Positions 30,312 to 34,658 of a stretch of 34,658 nt of DNA are shown piece after piece. The DNA is taken from positions 1 to 34,658 of the IMG/VR virus record IMGVR_UViG_3300027971_000129; one strand, written 5' to 3'. Both the position numbers and the translations under genes were made by a program. Origin of the DNA: a virus. Under the pieces are notes generated by a model. The model saw only the letters and a list, made by a program, of their open reading frames with translations, did not search any database and was not told where the DNA came from. Position 1 is the stretch's first letter; every line of letters begins with the position of its first letter.

Positions 30312-30758
30312 ATGGATAATTTACAGTACATCCGTGATGCCATCAGAGATAAAGGCAATCGGACTCAGGTTACAGTTGTAAGATGGGAAATTAACCCAGT
30401 AACAGGCGCACAAGACATGCCATTTAATGTGAATGTTAATGCTGCGATTGCTCTCAGGGAGTTGTCTAAGCCAGTTAATAAGCGTTCATTCAGTTGGGCA
30501 AGGATTAGACCTACTGGTGATGTTTACATTGGCAGAGCAGCTAAATTAGGAGATCAAAATTCCCTCAGCAGTCCTGAATTGCTTTCTAAACTTAAGGAAG
30601 AACTTAAGGCACAAGTAAGAGCAGAACTTGAGGCTGAATTGGCTGCTGAATCTGAGGAGAAACCTAAGCGCAAAAAGAAAGTAGTTGAAGAAGTAAGTGA
30701 TGAGCCTACTTTGGACACAACTGAATTATTTGAATCATTTTCTAATCCACAGATATGA
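30312..30758 (+). CDS. Hypothetical head-region protein, 148 residues
   Basis: Starts MDNLQYIRDAIRDKGNRTQV. The N-terminal part is mixed ('AIALRELSKPVNKRSFSWAR'), the C-terminal part is charged and helical ('LKAQVRAELEAELAAESEEK') with a KRKKK patch. It might be a scaffold helper, but no family is recognised. It overlaps the next gene by 4 bases. Confidence 0.55.
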   Translation: MDNLQYIRDAIRDKGNRTQVTVVRWEINPVTGAQDMPFNVNVNAAIALRELSKPVNKRSFSWARIRPTGDVYIGRAAKLGDQNSLSSPELLSKLKEELKAQVRAELEAELAAESEEKPKRKKKVVEEVSDEPTLDTTELFESFSNPQI

Positions 30759-31663
30759 GCATGAATATTAAAGAATTTTTGATTGCTCAGGCCAAAAGAG
30801 CCGGGGTGTCAGATGATCCTGAGTTTAACTTGATGATTTCAGCATCTGTTCTGAATGATATTCAAGTACCGGAGGCAGTTAGCAATAAGTTCAACACCAA
30901 TCTTTATGATTTTGAACTTGCCAAGACAAGCCTTGACCTTAAAAAGCACTTCATCAGCAATTACATGATGGGCTATGATGAGGAAATTGTCAGGATGGCT
31001 AAAGAGTATGGTCTTGATGGAAATGCTGTCGAAGAGTTAAAAGTCACTAAGAACTCAGGGGATAAAATCAAACTTGCTCTCAAGAAAATGAAGGAACTTG
31101 AAGAGAAGGCTAAGAACTCAGTCAATTCCAACCAGTCTGAGGAGTTCTTAAAGAAAATGTCAGAGGCTCAATCCAAGTATGATGACCTGGTTAGTAAGGC
31201 AGAGGCCGACAAGTCGCTTATCGAGCAGAGATATGTCAGCAAGATGAAGCAACTTTGGGAACAGACTCAGCTTAATGGCATTCAATGGAATGATCAGATA
31301 CCTGATGCTGCTCGAATCCCTGCTTACCAGGCAGTACTTGAAAAGAAACTTCATCAATTAGATGGTCAAATAATTTATGATGCCGAAAGGAATGCTGCTA
31401 AGTTGGTGAATGCCAAAGACCCATCATTACCTTTGGTGCATAATGGAAGAGAGTTTAGTTATTCTGACCTTTCTGCATTAGTTTTGCAAGAGAATAAGCT
31501 GTTAAAAGAGCAAGGACAAGGTGGCACTACTCCTTCTCAATTACCAGCAGGCACACCCACAATTCCGGCTTATGCTCAAGGGCAAAGCCAAGGCACACCA
31601 ATCCCTGCCTCAATCAGAGGCGCACTCGCAGACATATCTAATGTGGCTGCACAAATGCGTTAA
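30755..31663 (+). CDS. Probable capsid scaffolding protein
   Basis: A 302-residue hydrophilic protein directly upstream of the major capsid gene. Its centre (about 100-215) is an extended coiled coil rich in Lys, Glu and Ala ('KLALKKMKELEEKAKNSVNS', 'MSEAQSKYDDLVSKAEADKS'), and the C-terminus is Pro/Gln/Gly-rich and flexible, ending 'SIRGALADISNVAAQMR'. This layout is typical of scaffolds that template procapsid assembly; no protease motif is visible. It ends 5 bases before the capsid start. Confidence 0.65.
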   Translation: MSMNIKEFLIAQAKRAGVSDDPEFNLMISASVLNDIQVPEAVSNKFNTNLYDFELAKTSLDLKKHFISNYMMGYDEEIVRMAKEYGLDGNAVEELKVTKNSGDKIKLALKKMKELEEKAKNSVNSNQSEEFLKKMSEAQSKYDDLVSKAEADKSLIEQRYVSKMKQLWEQTQLNGIQWNDQIPDAARIPAYQAVLEKKLHQLDGQIIYDAERNAAKLVNAKDPSLPLVHNGREFSYSDLSALVLQENKLLKEQGQGGTTPSQLPAGTPTIPAYAQGQSQGTPIPASIRGALADISNVAAQMR

Positions 31664-31668
31664 ATAAT

Positions 31669-32790
31669 ATGTCATTATCAACAGCTAACATCTGTCCAGC
31701 GATTCTAACATCGCTTTCAGATAACCTAATAAACAACCCGGCTAATGTTGCCATCCATGGTGGAACACTTGCAGCTTTGAATGACCCATCTAACCTTAGA
31801 AGTGGTCAAATCATTCGCCAAGCAAACGACAATGGAACTGGAACAAGCCGTGAGGTTCGTGTAACTTTCAAACAGCGTCAGATTGCTTCCGATGCAGTTG
31901 ATACTAAAAACTGCACACCTGGTGAGCAGATGAACTACATTGAGTCTACCTTTCAGGTAAACAACTATCGTGGTGTTTCTTTTACATTGTCTGAGGCTCA
32001 ACTTCGTACCTATTGCGCTGCTTATTCTGAACTTGTTACTTTGACAGGCTCAACTGATCCTAATCAGATTGTAACTCGTGCAAATGCTATCGGTGCTGCT
32101 GGTGGTGCTTTGTCTGTTGTTCGTGAGATGTTCGTAGACTTCCAATTGTCTGCAAATGCTCTTGTTCAAGCTATGAATGCCGACCTTCTTGCTTCAATCT
32201 CCGGTTCAGTTGGTAACTGGTATGGTGGTGCATCCAACCCTACTTATGTAGTAGAAGGTACAGATGGTTCAATCTATGCTGCTGGTCTATTCGGCATGAA
32301 GCAGAACTATATGAACACCGGTTTCAATGGTTCTCCAATCATCGTTGGTGGTGCTGGTGCATTGCAAAGAGTATGGATGAACGATAGTCGTTACTTCGGT
32401 CAAGGTGCTAATGGTATCAACTTCTCAACTGTTCGTGACAACACTGGACTTGCTGAGTTCTATTTTGACACCAATGCAGCAACTGCTCTTACTGATGAAG
32501 ATTCTGCTGTTGTATTTGCTCCAGGTTCACTTGTTTACACTCCGTTCCTTCAATATGTAGGTTCTTATGGTCAGATTGGTGTAATGAATCGCTTTACTAT
32601 GCCAATCCCAGGATTGCCACAGGTGAAGTGTGATGTTCGCATCTTGCCTGATGAGTGCAATGAAACTTATGCAGTTTGGATGGAGTGCTACTTTGATGTA
32701 TTCGCTGCACCAACTACTCTATTCCCTGCTGGAGACAGCAATGAAGGAGTGAATGGTATCTTTACTGCTCAGTTCACAACTGCTGCTTAA
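31669..32790 (+). CDS. Major capsid protein
   Basis: A 373-residue protein, assigned from its position after the probable scaffold, its size, and strong codon bias: arginine is largely CGT and glycine GGT, unlike the AGA/AGG preference elsewhere, as expected for the most highly expressed virion gene. Content such as 'TRANAIGAAGGALSVVREMF' and 'SLVYTPFLQYVGSYGQIGVM' with an ordered C-terminal domain is consistent with an HK97-type or related fold, but I cannot confirm the fold from sequence. A strong terminator follows. Confidence 0.8.
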   Translation: MSLSTANICPAILTSLSDNLINNPANVAIHGGTLAALNDPSNLRSGQIIRQANDNGTGTSREVRVTFKQRQIASDAVDTKNCTPGEQMNYIESTFQVNNYRGVSFTLSEAQLRTYCAAYSELVTLTGSTDPNQIVTRANAIGAAGGALSVVREMFVDFQLSANALVQAMNADLLASISGSVGNWYGGASNPTYVVEGTDGSIYAAGLFGMKQNYMNTGFNGSPIIVGGAGALQRVWMNDSRYFGQGANGINFSTVRDNTGLAEFYFDTNAATALTDEDSAVVFAPGSLVYTPFLQYVGSYGQIGVMNRFTMPIPGLPQVKCDVRILPDECNETYAVWMECYFDVFAAPTTLFPAGDSNEGVNGIFTAQFTTAA

Positions 32791-32832
32791 TCCTAAAACT
32801 GCTGATTAATCCTAATCTTTAGGAAATGAAAG

Positions 32833-32860
32833 AGGGAGGCCAAAAACCTCCCTTTTTTTT
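32833..32860 (+). terminator. Intrinsic terminator after the major capsid gene
   Basis: AGGGAGG (32833-32839), loop CCAAAAA, CCTCCCT (32847-32853), then a T-run to 32860. A weaker CCTAA-TCT-TTAGG hairpin precedes it near 32812-32824. Confidence 0.85.
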
Positions 32861-32893
32861 GTCGAAAAACTGTTCAAACTAACCAAATTAACA

Positions 32894-33397
32894 CTACCTA
32901 ATACTCAGTGATAAATTCTCTTTCAGTTGTGCGCCTGGTACATACTCACCATCCTTGATGGCTTTACTTATCTCCGACTTCCAAGGCTCTTTCTTAATCA
33001 GCCAATAAGCTGGAGGTAAATTGCCTTCCTCAAGAATCTCTACAGAAACACTTTTGCGAGTCGATAACTTAGCAAGTGGAGTTTCATATCTCCTGACTCC
33101 TTTGCTATCCTCTTGACCAAATAACATAAGCGCAGCAAGCAATGTCTCTTTAAGTCTGTCCACTGTCTTATCCTTGCTTTTCTTAATGGCCTGAATCCGC
33201 TTGATCTCATCAGCTGCCTGCTCAGACTCAGATTCAAGCTTTAGTATAAACTTAGCATAGGCTTCAGCCTTGTGCTGGAAGTTATCTCTACGGATTGCTA
33301 AGTCTTCGAGAAGTTCATCTGTAACTTCTCCACCATTCTCCTCCATCAAGCTGATAAAGGAGAGTTCTTCTTGGGTTAATTGCCAAAGTGATGCCAT
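32894..33397 (-). CDS. Siphovirus Gp157 family protein
   Basis: A 167-residue protein starting MASLWQLTQEELSFISLMEE. Features of the Sipho_Gp157 family are clear: an N-terminal acidic region, a long helical segment with 'KAEAYAKFILKLESESEQAA' and 'IKRIQAIKKSKDKTVDRLKE', and a C-terminal beta part ('VSVEILEEGNLPPAYWLIKK'). In streptococcal phages this family has been linked to phage resistance phenotypes, but its molecular role is unclear. It is the last gene of the minus-strand early block and lies 2 bases after its upstream neighbour. Confidence 0.85.
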   Translation of the reverse strand: MASLWQLTQEELSFISLMEENGGEVTDELLEDLAIRRDNFQHKAEAYAKFILKLESESEQAADEIKRIQAIKKSKDKTVDRLKETLLAALMLFGQEDSKGVRRYETPLAKLSTRKSVSVEILEEGNLPPAYWLIKKEPWKSEISKAIKDGEYVPGAQLKENLSLSIR

Positions 33398-33399
33398 GA

Positions 33400-33708
33400 T
33401 TATGATAAATGTTTTTTCATGTATGGATATTTCTTAACTGTCTCCAAGTACTGGCTTAATTGGTACTCTGAGAAATAACTTCTCCCATTTACAATGTGAG
33501 GAGTAATACCTAATTTTTCAGCCTTATAGGAAAACCTATATTTATTAACTCCTAAAATGTGGCAGGCTTTGCTCAAAGGAATTAAATTGATTCTCTTAGG
33601 CTGAGGAAAAGAGGCAGGATATAATGCTCTTTTTATGCATGACTGGATTATGAGTTCCAGTTCTTCAAAAGAAACTGGATACCCATCTACATCAATTACC
33701 TTTCCCAT
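33400..33708 (-). CDS. Helix-turn-helix protein (excisionase/MerR-like)
   Basis: A 102-residue protein. Residues 42-88 ('LIPLSKACHILGVNKYRFSY' followed by GITPHIVNGRSYF) match the helix-turn-helix of small excisionase- or MerR-type DNA-binding domains: a first helix, a short turn, a recognition helix, then a wing. It may regulate early transcription. It starts 2 bases after the stop of the SSB-like gene, in one operon. Confidence 0.65.
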   Translation of the reverse strand: MGKVIDVDGYPVSFEELELIIQSCIKRALYPASFPQPKRINLIPLSKACHILGVNKYRFSYKAEKLGITPHIVNGRSYFSEYQLSQYLETVKKYPYMKKHLS

Positions 33709-33710
33709 GA

Positions 33711-34370
33711 TTAAAAAGGGAGATCATCAATTAGGTCATCAACTGAATTAATCACTGGTGCTTGTGCCATTGGTGTCACTTGTGCCACTGGTTTAGGCTG
33801 AAGCATTTGCTGAAACTCCTTTGAGCCTCTGACCATCTCCTTGAGAAACTCCGGCATAGTGTCAAACTTAGCCTGGTTATATTCGCCTACTGAGAACTCA
33901 AAAGATGGATTAACCTGAGGAGGGCATTCCATGCCTTTCATCACCGGACTTATAGAAGCTATGCGTTCATAACTCTTTTCGGGGTTGCTCTTGCTGGCCT
34001 GATGGAAGATGCTAATCATGCATGGCTTTCCAAGAAGCTTAGTAACATCAAATTCCTTTGCCTCATCATCTGTGAATGCCTTGCCTCTCCAGCCTGTGAG
34101 CAATGCTCTGAGAGTTGATTTCTCATTCATTGACAAAGTAACTTCCTTGCTTATTACACAAGGTTGCTCTCCTTTGTCTGCGTTGAAGCAGCGGAGTTCT
34201 GTGGGTAGTTCCCATGTAATGCGGACAAGATTTGTCCATTTTTCTTCACCGAGGTAAGACTGCTTAACAGTACCTAAGTGAACCATTGAATAACATCTTG
34301 CGAGGTATGTACCTGCTGCGATCAATTCTCTCTGAGATGATTCGCCTGAACTTTTTGCGATAATTGCCAT
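33711..34370 (-). CDS. SSB-like phage single-strand DNA-binding protein
   Basis: A 219-residue protein. The N-terminal 140 residues ('GTYLARCYSMVHLGTVKQSY', 'WTNLVRITWELPTELRCFNA') have the beta-rich pattern of OB-fold phage replication proteins, and the C-terminus ends in the acidic tip DDLIDDLPF, closely resembling the SSB C-terminal motif (DDDIPF) that recruits replication partners. It probably protects single-strand DNA and interacts with the primase-helicase. Its leader ends AAACCAAAC before the ATG. The N-terminal 25 codons occur also at 1-75. Confidence 0.7.
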   Translation of the reverse strand: MAIIAKSSGESSQRELIAAGTYLARCYSMVHLGTVKQSYLGEEKWTNLVRITWELPTELRCFNADKGEQPCVISKEVTLSMNEKSTLRALLTGWRGKAFTDDEAKEFDVTKLLGKPCMISIFHQASKSNPEKSYERIASISPVMKGMECPPQVNPSFEFSVGEYNQAKFDTMPEFLKEMVRGSKEFQQMLQPKPVAQVTPMAQAPVINSVDDLIDDLPF

Positions 34371-34489
34371 GTTTGGTTTGTTTATAAAAATTAAAAGGAT
34401 GTGAGTGCCATTGCGCCAATTAAAAAGGCGAAGAATCTTAAGAGATGGTAAAGATTCTCTTTGAAAGGTGTTTCAGGAAGTTGCATGAT
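34296..34489. repeat. Right copy of end repeat (pairs with 1-194)
   Basis: Bases 34296-34404 are identical to 1-109, and 34405-34489 match 110-194 with eight substitutions. The following 169 bases are unrelated to the left end. Confidence 0.9.
34391..34486 (-). CDS. 31-residue membrane micropeptide, right allele
   Basis: Encodes MQLPETPFKENLYHLLRFFA followed by FLIGAMALTSF. It is the second allele of the peptide at 96-191; changes between the two are Gly24 to Phe and Leu28 to Ile, all others silent. It is probably a single-pass membrane peptide, co-transcribed with the SSB-like gene downstream. The first ATG overlaps the stop region of the partial gene at 34489. Confidence 0.6.
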   Translation of the reverse strand: MQLPETPFKENLYHLLRFFAFLIGAMALTSF

Positions 34490-34658
34490 TACTTAGGATT
34501 AATGATATGACCACCTAAATCAAGTCTGATGATTGTCCAGCCACACTTCTTGAATCTCTTGTAGTCGGTTGAACTAAATTGACAAGGGAAGCCTAAAGCA
34601 GCCTGTGCTTCTTCCCTGTTGTGGAAGTGCTGATTAAAGCCAGCAATAAAATTAACGA
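34489..34658 (-). CDS. Hypothetical protein, C-terminal part (cut by window edge)
   Basis: Fifty-five codons remain before the stop at 34489-34491. The readable part contains 'FNQHFHNREEAQAALGFPCQ' and ends 'RLDLGGHIINPK'. The sequence looks like a normal coding frame with a charged helix and a beta hairpin. It occupies the place that the unrelated 218-418 gene holds on the left allele. Family not recognised. Confidence 0.5.
   Translation of the reverse strand, partial: VNFIAGFNQHFHNREEAQAALGFPCQFSSTDYKRFKKCGWTIIRLDLGGHIINPK

Noticed and set aside
1-34658. Integrase, attachment site or CI-type repressor for lysogeny
   Set aside because: No recombinase or repressor-like gene was recognised; the small helix-turn-helix protein at 33400 alone does not support a temperate lifestyle.

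Overview
This window is almost certainly a nearly complete genome of an uncultured tailed phage (Caudoviricetes) that infects a member of the Bacteroidota. The evidence is a terminase pair, portal, Mu-F-like head protein, major capsid protein, tape measure protein, replication genes and lysis genes. The host is suggested by several promoter-like sites of the Bacteroidetes type (TTTG, about 20 bases, TAnnTTTG), A-rich leaders instead of Shine-Dalgarno sites, low GC, and gene families common in Bacteroidota phages (BT4734/VirE-N-type primase-helicase, DUF3310, Sipho_Gp157). I see no integrase and no convincing CI-type repressor. The first 109 bases recur exactly at 34296-34404. The window therefore probably represents a circular or circularly permuted genome of about 34.3 kb whose two ends carry two alleles of the same junction.

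Layout. 1-879 (minus): start of an SSB-like gene, a 31-residue membrane peptide and two small hypothetical genes. 929-6235 (plus): VRR-NUC nuclease, methyltransferase, small genes, a candidate structured RNA (2509-2647), a replication initiator-like protein, a primase-helicase and small basic proteins. 6251-9528: terminase small and large subunits, then a gene with a U9 slippery run that looks like a tail assembly chaperone pair. 9619-20640: tape measure and tail/adsorption proteins. 20652-23326: portal and Mu-F-like head protein. 23338-23874 (minus): a lone putative nuclease. 23893-26505: small basic proteins, an M15 peptidase endolysin, membrane/lysis candidates and a structural protein. 26665-28548 (minus): early-type small genes, a phage lipoprotein and an unusual tRNA-Met. 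28619-32790 (plus): neck/tail-completion proteins, a GT25 glycosyltransferase, a probable scaffold and the major capsid protein. 32894-34658 (minus): Sipho_Gp157, a helix-turn-helix protein, the SSB-like protein, then the second allele of the end junction.

The two minus-strand blocks look like early modules. A shared 22-bp promoter-upstream element stands before one gene in each block, so they may be co-regulated. The plus-strand genes form the replication and virion programme, split by intrinsic terminators at 9567, 12049, 26559 and 32833. The virion gene order is unusual: tail genes sit between terminase and portal, and the capsid gene is far from the portal.

The most interesting items are: the probable programmed -1 frameshift just before the tape measure gene; a tRNA-Met whose D-loop carries an 18-nt hairpin insertion; a promoter-to-terminator structured RNA candidate between replication genes; a DnaJ-like zinc-binding insert in the portal; a glycosyltransferase inside the capsid module; and two-allele divergence at the ends that shows purifying selection on a 31-residue peptide.
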